Below, one piece after another: positions 20,805 through 27,044 of a stretch of 27,044 bases of DNA. A program made the translations under genes and the position numbers. Numbering within the stretch: position 1 is the stretch's first letter; every line of letters starts with the position of its first letter. This DNA is from JBAYGJ01 sp041649335 (lineage in GTDB: Bacteria; Patescibacteriota; Patescibacteriia; UBA10025; JAHIVO01): NCBI GenBank assembly GCA_041649335.1, contig JBAZNF010000014.1, positions 1 to 27,044 of the forward strand, written 5' to 3'. The notes beneath the pieces are model-generated. The model did no database searches and was not told where the DNA came from. It saw only the letters and a list, made by a program, of their open reading frames with translations.

Positions 20805-22460
20805 CTACATTCCCATATCCATTCCGCCCATGCCTGGCATTCCGGCGCCCATTCCGCCCATGCCTGGCATTCCGGAGGCGTCTTTCTTTTCCGGAAGATC
20901 GGTAACGACAGCTTCAGTGGTTAATAGCATGGCTGCTGCGGACGCGGCGTTCTGCAATGCTGAGCGGGTAACTTTAGTTGGGTCGACAATACCGGCGGCA
21001 ACCAAGTCAATATATTTATCGGTTTCGGCATTATACCCATGGCTGTCCTTAAGTTTTTTAACCTCTTCAACGACAACCGAACCCTCTTTCCCTGCATTGA
21101 TGGCGATCTGGCGGACCGGCTCTTCAAGCGCGCGGCGGAGGATATTGATGCCTATTTTTTCGTCGCCGGTTACTTCCAGTTTTTCCAAAACATGCATGGC
21201 ACGGATTAGTGCCACACCGCCGCCCGGAACGATACCTTCCTCAACAGCAGCGCGAGTAGCATGCAGAGCGTCTTCAATTCTATGCTTTTTCTCCTTTAAC
21301 TCAGTCTCAGTCGCGGCACCGACTTTGATGACAGCCACACCGCCGGCCAATTTGCCCAGGCGCTCCTGCAATTTTTCTTTGTCAAAATCAGAGGTAGAAT
21401 CTTTAATTTCTTTCCTGATCTGGGCGACACGGTCCTTGATGGCTGATTCTTCGCCCTTACCGCTGACGATAGTGGTAGTTTCCTTGGTAGCCACCACCCG
21501 ACCCGCCCGGCCGAGCATATCCACGGTGGTGTTTTCAAGTTTGAGGCCGACGTCTTCGGAGACAACCTTGCCACCGGTCAGGATGGCGATGTCCTGCAGC
21601 ATTTCCTTGCGGCGGTCGCCGAATCCTGGCGCCTTCACCGCCAGCACGTTGAACGTGCCGCGGATCTTGTTGACGACGAACGTGGCCAGCGCTTCGCCTT
21701 CCACTTCATCGGCGATGATGACTAATTCCTTAGTACCGGATTGGGCCAGCTTTTCCAATAGCGGCAATATTTCGCTCAATGCGGATACTTTTTTGTCAGT
21801 AATTAATATGTACGGATCCTTATATTCGGCTTCCATCCGTTCAGAATTGGTGATCATATACATGGAGACATATCCTTTATCGAACTGCATACCTTCCACC
21901 ACTTCTTTTGACAATCCGAATGTCTGGGATTCTTCAACGGTGGCAACCCCGTCCTTGCCGACTTTTTCCATCACTTCGGCGATCAGCTTGCCTACTTCCG
22001 GATCCTGGGAGGAGATAGTGCCGACCTGGGCGATCTCTTCATTTGTCTTGACCGGTTTTGAAATGACTTTTAATTCTTCAATGATCTGCTTGACGCCTTT
22101 TTCAATCCCGCGTTTGATGACCATCGGATTCGCGCCGGCGGCCACGTTCTTGAACCCTTCAGCCACCATGCTCTGCGCCAATAATGTGGCGGTTGTCGTA
22201 CCGTCGCCGGCCACGTCATTTGTCTTGGACGCGACTTCCTGCACGATCTGGGCGCCGACGTTTTCGAATTTATCTTCCAGCTCGATTTCCTTGGCGATGG
22301 TTACGCCGTCATTGGTGATAGTCGGTGCGCCAAAACCCTTGTCCAAAACGACATTGCGTCCTTTCGGGCCGAGCGTAACTTTCACGGCGTCAGCCAGCTT
22401 GTCTACGCCCCTCTTGAGAAGGGCTCTTGCTTTTTCATCGAATAATATTTGCTTTGCCAT
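20805..22460 (-). CDS. groEL: 60-kDa chaperonin GroEL
   Basis: This 551-residue chaperonin folds client proteins inside a double-ring cage closed by GroES. The N-terminus (MAKQILFDEKARALLKRGVDKLADAVKVTLGPKG is the opening segment, positions 1-34) and the ATPase motif GDGTTT (85-90, D86) are conserved. The C-terminus ends in a duplicated glycine-methionine tail (GMPGMGGM twice, then DMGM), the usual flexible GGM tail. It is encoded by a perfect 25-bp tandem repeat (20821-20845 and 20851-20875). The gene follows groES by 29 bp in one operon under CIRCE control. The long plus-strand ORF opposite it is an artefact. Start ATG at 22460. Confidence 0.98.
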   Translation of the reverse strand: MAKQILFDEKARALLKRGVDKLADAVKVTLGPKGRNVVLDKGFGAPTITNDGVTIAKEIELEDKFENVGAQIVQEVASKTNDVAGDGTTTATLLAQSMVAEGFKNVAAGANPMVIKRGIEKGVKQIIEELKVISKPVKTNEEIAQVGTISSQDPEVGKLIAEVMEKVGKDGVATVEESQTFGLSKEVVEGMQFDKGYVSMYMITNSERMEAEYKDPYILITDKKVSALSEILPLLEKLAQSGTKELVIIADEVEGEALATFVVNKIRGTFNVLAVKAPGFGDRRKEMLQDIAILTGGKVVSEDVGLKLENTTVDMLGRAGRVVATKETTTIVSGKGEESAIKDRVAQIRKEIKDSTSDFDKEKLQERLGKLAGGVAVIKVGAATETELKEKKHRIEDALHATRAAVEEGIVPGGGVALIRAMHVLEKLEVTGDEKIGINILRRALEEPVRQIAINAGKEGSVVVEEVKKLKDSHGYNAETDKYIDLVAAGIVDPTKVTRSALQNAASAAAMLLTTEAVVTDLPEKKDASGMPGMGGMGAGMPGMGGMDMGM

Positions 22461-22489
22461 ACGTGTTAATGTAATTAATTATCTTTGGG

Positions 22490-22768
22490 TTATTTCTCTA
22501 CTTTAGCCAGGACGTCTTCCTCTTTCAAAACCTTGTACTCCACTTCTTCAATCTTAACTTCTTCCCCGGAGTATTTGCCAAAAAGCACCCGATCGCCGGT
22601 TTTCAGGCCGAGTTTTTTAACTTTTTCTCCGTCGCCAACCGCCACAATCTCCCCCTCTTCTTTTTTTTCTTTTTCGACTGTATCCGGCAGAACGATGCCG
22701 GACTTAGTAACCTCTTCCTCGGTCACCGGCTTCACGATGATACGATCACCTAAAGGTGTGAGTTTCAT
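22490..22768 (-). CDS. groES: 10-kDa co-chaperonin GroES
   Basis: The 92-residue protein matches GroES over its length: MKLTPLGDRIIVKPV at the N-terminus, the mobile loop region EEEVTKSGIVLPDT (residues 17-30), EGEIVAVGDG, and GDRVLFGKYSGEEVKIEEVEYKVLKEEDVLA at the C-terminal half (two roughly 15-residue blocks). It forms the heptameric lid of the GroEL chamber. It is the first gene of the operon, with groEL 29 bp downstream. Its leader contains the CIRCE operator, and a consensus promoter lies upstream. The start ATG at 22768 fits the family exactly. Confidence 0.98.
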   Translation of the reverse strand: MKLTPLGDRIIVKPVTEEEVTKSGIVLPDTVEKEKKEEGEIVAVGDGEKVKKLGLKTGDRVLFGKYSGEEVKIEEVEYKVLKEEDVLAKVEK

Positions 22769-22825
22769 ATTTCTTGGTAAATTAATTATAAATATTGCTT
22801 AAATAAGCTCTATTTTGCCTATAAA

Positions 22826-22852
22826 TTAGCACTCATTCCAGCAGAGTGCTAA
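22826..22852. promoter_or_regulatory. CIRCE operator (HrcA binding site)
   Basis: TTAGCACTC (22826-22834), 9 bp, GAGTGCTAA (22844-22852) is a perfect match to the CIRCE consensus. It lies just downstream of the -10 of the groES promoter, so a bound HrcA repressor would block transcription. hrcA itself is not in the window. Confidence 0.98.
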
Positions 22853-22865
22853 GATGGTATTTCCT

Positions 22866-22894
22866 ATTGTATATAAAGGGGTTTCCAGTGTCAA
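22866..22894 (-). promoter_or_regulatory. groES-groEL promoter
   Basis: On the minus strand TTGACA (22894-22889), a 17-bp spacer and TACAAT (22871-22866) form a near-consensus sigma70 promoter directly upstream of CIRCE. Confidence 0.93.
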
Positions 22895-22910
22895 GGCATG
22901 ACCCGCCAAA

Positions 22911-24239
22911 TTATCCACAGACTTCGTCCCGATACCGCCTCGCCCACAGGCCCAGCGCTAACCAAAACATACATATTCCGGAAGCCAGCGTCCACAGGTA
23001 ATGGTCAAACAGCCCCAGCACGGCTAAGGCGCAAAAAACCGTCGTCCAGACCAGCAGCCAATTGGACTTGGCTAATTCCCGGCGCAGGTGAAAAATGGCC
23101 ATGCGGATAAATTCAATCACGATCAGGATAAAGGCCGCTCCTCCCAGCACACCGGTTTCGGCTATGGCCAATACGAAAATATTATGCACCGGCTGGTAGT
23201 CCCAGGCGGCCAGCGTGGTGTTCTGGTCATACAGCGCTCCGGTATAATCCCCGAGGCCGACGCCCTGGAAAATATGCTCCGTGACCACGTTGCGCGCCTG
23301 GACGAAATAATCCACCCGCTGGTCTATGGATTGCTGTTCCAGCTGCGTATCGGCGGTCAGGCGGGTTATCCAGATATCCGGCACCAACGCGACGGTCATC
23401 AGCACCAATATGATCAGCCAGCAGGCCACCTGGATGAGCAGCTTCAGCCGGTAGGCATAACGTTGCCATACACTGAGCCCCGCCATGACGATAAAAGCTA
23501 CGCCGAACGCTAGCCAGGCTGATCGTGAAAAAGTCAGGATCAACCCGTACGAAACGATAATGAGCGAGGATACGGTCAATAATATTTTCCAAACGTTCGC
23601 GCGGCGGTTGGTATAGAGGACAAACATGAACCCGATTAGGATAAAAAGGCATATGACCAAAAAACCGCCCAGCACGTTGGGGTGAGGAAAGGATCCGTAT
23701 GCCCGCAAGTACCTGCCTTCGACGGTCGCGATCACCGCGTCACCCAAACTGCCGGGCTGGTGTGAAGCCAGTCCCAGCCAGGCATTGGCCGGAATCTGCT
23801 GGGAAAAAAACTGGTAAATACCAAAAACAGCCTGCACTACTCCGGCTGAAGCGATGGCCGTGCCGACCCGTGGCCAGGAAATGTCCAGCTTTAGCACCAA
23901 CCAGAATAACCCGATAGCTTCAGCCAGCCTGGCGATCGCATACCAGCTGATACCCTTGTCCTGCGACCAGAGAACGGACATAAATGCGATAAAAAATAAC
24001 GTACCGATCACCGCCCATAACTGCCGCAGACATACCTGCACTTTGGTCCGTGGTAAAAAAATAGCCAAAAACAGCAACAGCATCAATAATATGTCCGTCG
24101 CGTACAAACTGCCGCTGCCGTATTCCCATATATTGCCGTTAAGATGGGCTACCCGCCAGATCCAGCGCGTCTGCCATGGCAACAGGAAAAGAAACAGGTA
24201 GAAGCCGTATTCAGTGATTTTTGATAAAAACTGTTTCAT
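22911..24239 (-). CDS. O-antigen ligase/polymerase-like membrane protein (Wzy_C domain)
   Basis: The 442-residue polytopic protein has about ten to twelve hydrophobic helices. The family features are a large periplasmic-type loop (about 285-350) and conserved segments RAYGSFPHPNVLGGFL, LTFSRSAWLAF, GVGLGDYT and PVHNIFVLAIAETGVLGG, typical of the Wzy_C/O-antigen ligase superfamily, which transfers or polymerises lipid-linked glycans. In bacteria with reduced envelopes it may decorate surface polysaccharide or glycosylate proteins; the substrate is unknown. It is downstream of a nucleotidyltransferase-like gene, with 153 bp of hairpin-rich spacer between them. The start ATG at 24239 abuts an 8-bp inverted repeat and has no SD. 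Confidence 0.88.
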   Translation of the reverse strand: MKQFLSKITEYGFYLFLFLLPWQTRWIWRVAHLNGNIWEYGSGSLYATDILLMLLLFLAIFLPRTKVQVCLRQLWAVIGTLFFIAFMSVLWSQDKGISWYAIARLAEAIGLFWLVLKLDISWPRVGTAIASAGVVQAVFGIYQFFSQQIPANAWLGLASHQPGSLGDAVIATVEGRYLRAYGSFPHPNVLGGFLVICLFILIGFMFVLYTNRRANVWKILLTVSSLIIVSYGLILTFSRSAWLAFGVAFIVMAGLSVWQRYAYRLKLLIQVACWLIILVLMTVALVPDIWITRLTADTQLEQQSIDQRVDYFVQARNVVTEHIFQGVGLGDYTGALYDQNTTLAAWDYQPVHNIFVLAIAETGVLGGAAFILIVIEFIRMAIFHLRRELAKSNWLLVWTTVFCALAVLGLFDHYLWTLASGICMFWLALGLWARRYRDEVCG

Positions 24240-24240
24240 G

Positions 24241-24259
24241 AATATTGACCATCAATATT
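24241..24259. promoter_or_regulatory. Inverted repeat directly at the start of the O-antigen ligase-like gene
   Basis: AATATTGA (24241-24248) and TCAATATT (24252-24259) form a perfect 8-bp dyad with a 3-bp centre, ending 2 bp from the start codon. In RNA it would fold the ribosome landing site; in DNA it could bind a regulator. Confidence 0.55.
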
Positions 24260-24299
24260 GTTTGCGGCTGCGGTGCCGTCTCAATTCATATACCCAGGA

Positions 24300-24362
24300 G
24301 CGGGCCGCTGTGCCCGCGACTGCTTGTAATTATGGGGAGCGCGGCCGCAGAGGGCCACGCTC
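24300..24362. repeat. Two GC-rich hairpins in the 24240-24392 spacer
   Basis: GCGGGC/GCCCGC (24300-24317, 6-nt loop) and a second stem, GAGCG/CGCTC plus GGCC/GGCC with one mismatch (24337-24362), lie between two same-strand genes. Neither has a T-run on the minus strand. They may be mRNA-stabilising or REP-like structures. Confidence 0.5.
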
Positions 24363-24392
24363 GGAGGGGAATAAAAAGGACGGCGTAGTCAT

Positions 24393-25328
24393 TTATGAGA
24401 TTCTTAACACTTCTTCCATCTTTACCCGCCATTGTTCCAAAAACATTTGCCGCCTGTCCATATCGTGGAACTTTAATATGGAATCGGTAATGATCACCCG
24501 CGTATCCTGGTTAGCCATAGTACGGAGCTTGGCCGGCATGATTGCCTGCTGCCACCGGCGGAACAGCCGCTCCGGCCACCAGATAAAAAAGAATTCTTTG
24601 ATCCGCTTCAACCAGCGGTGCGCATTCACCTGCCGCCGGAACACCGGCGCTATCGGCAGCCAATGGGGTAATACGCGGCGGACCCACTCGTTCGCCTGAA
24701 CAAATGAAGTGTACACGCCTTCATCATAGACCGGGTACACCTGGGCCACCCAATACGGCAGATACACGTCTCCCGGGATGGCCAGCTGTTCAATGCCCAG
24801 ATGATCAACATCGACAAAAAACGACGAGCACATCTTATCCTGCGTGTTTCCGAGGGACGGGCGCAGGCGCAGCAGCCGCAAAAAGCTGTTGACCCACCAC
24901 CTAGCCTGCCAGGTCCGGTGGCGGGCGGTAACGATGAAGAGATCGATATCCCCGGCCCGGCGGCTGTTATTATAGGCCAGCGTATTGCAGACGCCGACCA
25001 TCCTCACGAAGGGCGCCCACCGCAGCCAGCCGATAATTTTTTTTGCATAACTGAATTTCCCCTCCGCCCAAAGATACCGTTGCTGACGGACATCGACAAT
25101 CCCAGCCCGGCCGCGGAGAAAATAAAAACCCCCATTCGTCTCAATACGGCGACGTAGCCATTCACTCTCAGCCATAGTCTGCATCACCTCTTCAATGCTG
25201 ACCGTGCCTAAATCCGTTGCCGCCGGCTCCACATAGAGCCACTTCCACACCTCCATCGGAGTCAACGGATAATCAAAAACATCGAAATAGGACAGGGTGG
25301 CAATAATGGCTTTTTCCAATGCGGTCAT
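24393..25328 (-). CDS. Nucleotidyltransferase-fold protein with N-terminal helical domain
   Basis: This 311-residue protein has a helical, winged-helix-like N-terminus (ALEKAIIATLSYFDVFDYPLT and on, to about residue 75). A nucleotidyltransferase-like core follows: G112-V-C-N-T-L-A-Y-N-N-S with D127-I-D129-L corresponds to the GS...DxD signature, and D173-V-D175 is a candidate third acid. The G-S serine is replaced (GVCN), so the motif is somewhat divergent. The C-terminal part is rich in tryptophan and arginine, with amphipathic helices (LPHWLPIAPVFRRQ; FFFIWWPERLFRRW), suggesting membrane association. I infer a nucleotide or sugar-nucleotide transfer role. It precedes the O-antigen ligase-like gene on the same strand, consistent with a surface-glycan role, but this is not proven. 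Confidence 0.7.
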   Translation of the reverse strand: MTALEKAIIATLSYFDVFDYPLTPMEVWKWLYVEPAATDLGTVSIEEVMQTMAESEWLRRRIETNGGFYFLRGRAGIVDVRQQRYLWAEGKFSYAKKIIGWLRWAPFVRMVGVCNTLAYNNSRRAGDIDLFIVTARHRTWQARWWVNSFLRLLRLRPSLGNTQDKMCSSFFVDVDHLGIEQLAIPGDVYLPYWVAQVYPVYDEGVYTSFVQANEWVRRVLPHWLPIAPVFRRQVNAHRWLKRIKEFFFIWWPERLFRRWQQAIMPAKLRTMANQDTRVIITDSILKFHDMDRRQMFLEQWRVKMEEVLRIS

Positions 25329-25376
25329 GGGTAAAGTATAAGGTTTTTATACAAAAAAAGGTAGCCATAATAATCA

Positions 25377-25402
25377 ATCCCAGCTGGGTTAGCAGCTGGG
25401 AT
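25377..25402 (-). terminator. Terminator-like hairpin after the 67-aa membrane protein
   Basis: ATCCCAGCTG (25377-25386) pairs perfectly with CAGCTGGGAT (25393-25402) across a 6-nt loop. It overlaps the last base of the stop codon. The minus-strand tail TGATTATTATGG is only moderately T-rich, so termination may be partial. Confidence 0.6.
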
Positions 25403-25605
25403 CACTTCTGTTGTCGGCCTAACACCATGTCAAAAACTAGGTACATGGCTAAGATCCATACAGTGGCTAGCAATGCCGCAGCGAACGAACCGATAATACG
25501 CGACCATAGTGGCCCATCTCCGTATATCACTCCGGATGAACCATAGACGATCAGACAGAACGCCAGTATTCTCGATCCAGTCGCTCGGATATTTCGAGCT
25601 GACAT
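25402..25605 (-). CDS. Small two-helix membrane protein
   Basis: The ATG at 25605 lies 5 nt after AAGGAGG, so it is preferred over the ATG at 25620. The 67-residue product has a basic N-terminus (MSARNIRATGSR), a first hydrophobic segment (ILAFCLIVYGSSGVIYG), a polar turn (DGPLWSR) and a second, longer helix (IIGSFAAALLATVWILAMYLVF), and ends GRQQK. No family is recognised. The strong SD and clean membrane topology make it a convincing real gene. The stop codon TGA shows standard use of UGA. It is followed by a perfect 10-bp hairpin. Confidence 0.7.
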   Translation of the reverse strand: MSARNIRATGSRILAFCLIVYGSSGVIYGDGPLWSRIIGSFAAALLATVWILAMYLVFDMVLGRQQK

Positions 25606-25719
25606 ACAAACCTCCTTCAAATAACTATCTAGTGTACGAAAAAAATATTATCATGTCAACCCTTGTTATCCACCAAATAAAAAAACCTACTCGACACCAC
25701 ATGGACGTCTTTCGGCTTT

Positions 25720-25875
25720 CTACGCTTCATCGCACTGACTGCTTGGTTGCCAGTCCGGATTCTTCTTCCACGATACAGAAATGAAAGGAAACCGGCGGAT
25801 AATCACTATTTCGAGCCAACCCATGGGCATCTTACAGAATTCCCAGAAGGAGGGCATCGTCAGTCTCCTACTCAT
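25720..25875 (-). CDS. Possible 51-aa protein downstream of uvrA
   Basis: The ATG at 25875 is 5 nt after a perfect AGGAGGT (minus strand 25887-25881) and opens a 51-codon frame ending in TAG. The peptide begins MSRRLTMPSFWEFCK and is rich in tryptophan and aromatic residues, with one hydrophobic stretch (GWLEIVII) and two cysteines. No family is recognised. It starts 38 bp after the uvrA stop, and TTGAAA overlapping the uvrA end could be a -35. AGGAGG here is complementary to CCTCCT 30 nt inside the ORF, so the SD may be hidden in a hairpin. The T7 run at about 25694-25688 could end the transcript. Confidence 0.4.
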   Translation of the reverse strand: MSRRLTMPSFWEFCKMPMGWLEIVIIRRFPFISVSWKKNPDWQPSSQCDEA

Positions 25876-25913
25876 GGAAAACCTCCTACTAGTATTTTTT
25901 TAAACTTCGGTAA

Positions 25914-27044
25914 TTATTTCAAAACGTCTTTGAGGAATTGCCCGGTATAGCTCCGTTTCACCTTAGCCACGTCGCGTGGCGTGCCTTCAGCCACGATCTC
26001 CCCGCCCTTCACCCCGCCCTCGGGACCCAGGTCAACCAGCCAGTCCGCTGACTTGATAACGTCCAGGTTATGCTCGATCACCAGGATTGAATTGCCTTTG
26101 TCAACCAACTGGTGCAGGACGTGGAGCAGGCGTTTTACATCATCAAAATGCAGCCCGGTCGTCGGCTCATCCAAGATATACAGGGTCTTCCCGGTCGCCC
26201 GGCGGGATAATTCTGTAGCCAGTTTGATACGCTGAGCCTCGCCGCCTGATAATGTGGTGGCTGACTGGCCGAGATGGATATACCCGAGGCCGACATCATT
26301 CAAGGTTTTCAACTTATTAAAGATGGCTGGTTGGTTCTCAAAAAACTTCATCGATTCCTCAACGGTCATATTGAGGACGTCGGAAATGTTCTTGTTTTTG
26401 TAATGGATTTCTAGGGCCTGTTCGTTGTACCGGCGGCCTTTGCACTCCTCGCATTCGACGTACACATCAGGCAAAAATTGCATTTCAATGCGCACCAATC
26501 CGTCGCCCTGGCAGGCTTCGCACCGTCCGCCGACGACATTGAAGCTGAACCGACCCGGTCCGTAGCCGCGGATGCGCGACTCAGGCACCTGGGTAAACAA
26601 ATCACGGATATAGGTAAAGACGCCGGTATATGTGGCCGGGTTGGACCGCGGTGTGCGGCCGATCGGCGACTGGTCGATATTGATGACTTTGTCCAGATGC
26701 TGGATGCCGTCAATCGCCGTATGTTTGCCCGGCTCGTCTTTCGCCCCATAAAAATGCTTGGACAGCGCTTTTGCCAATATTTCCGTCATCAGCGTGGACT
26801 TGCCCGAACCGGACACGCCGGTAATGCAGACCAGTTTACCCAAAGGAATTTTTACGTTTATATTTTTCAGGTTGAATTCCGCAGCCCCGCGTATCACCAG
26901 CGACTTGCCGTTACCGGGACGGTACGTTTTCGGCGCCGGGATGGACAACGTGCCGACTAGATATTTTCCGGTCAGCGAATGCCTGTTCTTCATGATGTCT
27001 TTCGGCGTACCGACGGCCACCACCTTGCCGCCGTGTTCGCCGGC
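25914..27044 (-). CDS. uvrA: Excinuclease ABC subunit A, C-terminal part (cut by window edge)
   Basis: The frame is open through the right edge, giving 376 residues of the second half of UvrA. It starts inside the segment GEHGGKVVAVGTP, just before the second ATPase module. Visible motifs are Walker A GVSGSGKST, a CxxC...CxxC zinc finger (CEAC and CEEC about 20 residues apart), ABC signature LSGGEAQRIKLA, and Walker B LYILDEPTTGLH, with VIEHNLDVI after it. UvrA dimers find bulky DNA lesions and load UvrB in nucleotide excision repair. The C-terminus ends TGQFLKDVLK, a normal UvrA end. The missing N-terminal half lies beyond the window. Confidence 0.98.
   Translation of the reverse strand, partial: AGEHGGKVVAVGTPKDIMKNRHSLTGKYLVGTLSIPAPKTYRPGNGKSLVIRGAAEFNLKNINVKIPLGKLVCITGVSGSGKSTLMTEILAKALSKHFYGAKDEPGKHTAIDGIQHLDKVINIDQSPIGRTPRSNPATYTGVFTYIRDLFTQVPESRIRGYGPGRFSFNVVGGRCEACQGDGLVRIEMQFLPDVYVECEECKGRRYNEQALEIHYKNKNISDVLNMTVEESMKFFENQPAIFNKLKTLNDVGLGYIHLGQSATTLSGGEAQRIKLATELSRRATGKTLYILDEPTTGLHFDDVKRLLHVLHQLVDKGNSILVIEHNLDVIKSADWLVDLGPEGGVKGGEIVAEGTPRDVAKVKRSYTGQFLKDVLK

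Noticed and set aside
20830..22506. A 558-codon plus-strand ORF opposite groEL
   Set aside because: It is the antisense of a clearly identified groEL, consists of low-complexity serine- and threonine-rich sequence, and has no promoter or SD; it is a codon-usage shadow.

Overview
The window looks like a chromosomal segment of a small-genome bacterium, most likely a member of the Patescibacteria / Candidate Phyla Radiation. This is inferred from gene content and style: dense minus-strand operons, a short list of core information genes, several small uncharacterised membrane proteins, and a CPR-type nucleotidyltransferase-like gene next to an O-antigen-ligase-like gene. TGA is used as a stop codon, so the recoded genetic code of Gracilibacteria/Absconditabacteria is not indicated. 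A strong Shine-Dalgarno (SD) sequence precedes only some genes.

Layout. 1-2750: the 3' end of guaA (+), a bidirectional terminator, a small nuclease-fold-like protein, a YdjM-like plus PAP2 phosphatase pair (-), a 2H phosphoesterase gene (+) split by a -1 frame change at an A9 tract, and a small membrane protein. 2799-6220: a tRNA-Asn remnant, tRNA-Asn(GTT), rpoD and dnaG, all on the minus strand; this is a compact replication/transcription cluster with hairpins in the dnaG leader. 6240-10563: an unknown hydrophilic protein, then a P-type cation ATPase, HD-domain protein and cupin operon. 10665-10773: tRNA-Ser(GGA) inside an 18-bp inverted repeat.

10986-14151 is the most unusual part. A long SF1 (UPF1/DNA2-like) helicase gene on the minus strand is flanked by two plus-strand transcription units. 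Each unit has a TTGACA promoter, an AGGAGGT-GTG start, a short reading frame, an RNA with long complementary helices, and a strong intrinsic terminator. The downstream unit and the helicase have divergent promoters separated by a 9-bp palindrome. I could not match these RNAs to tmRNA, RNase P RNA, SRP RNA or 6S RNA.

14205-20558: an ABC exporter, PEP synthase (ppsA), two small membrane proteins in an operon, and a divergent UbiA-family membrane protein. 20583-22894: the groES-groEL operon with a perfect CIRCE operator and a sigma70 promoter. 22911-25605: an O-antigen ligase/polymerase-like membrane protein, a nucleotidyltransferase-fold protein and a small membrane protein. 25720-27044: a 51-codon ORF with a strong SD, just downstream of the 3' half of uvrA, which runs off the window edge.

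Core functions that can be read with confidence are purine synthesis (guaA), primase and sigma factor, chaperonin, excision repair (uvrA), gluconeogenic PEP formation (ppsA) and envelope functions (PAP2, ABC exporter, O-antigen ligase-like). All coordinates and base pairings were read by eye; no database search or folding calculation was run.
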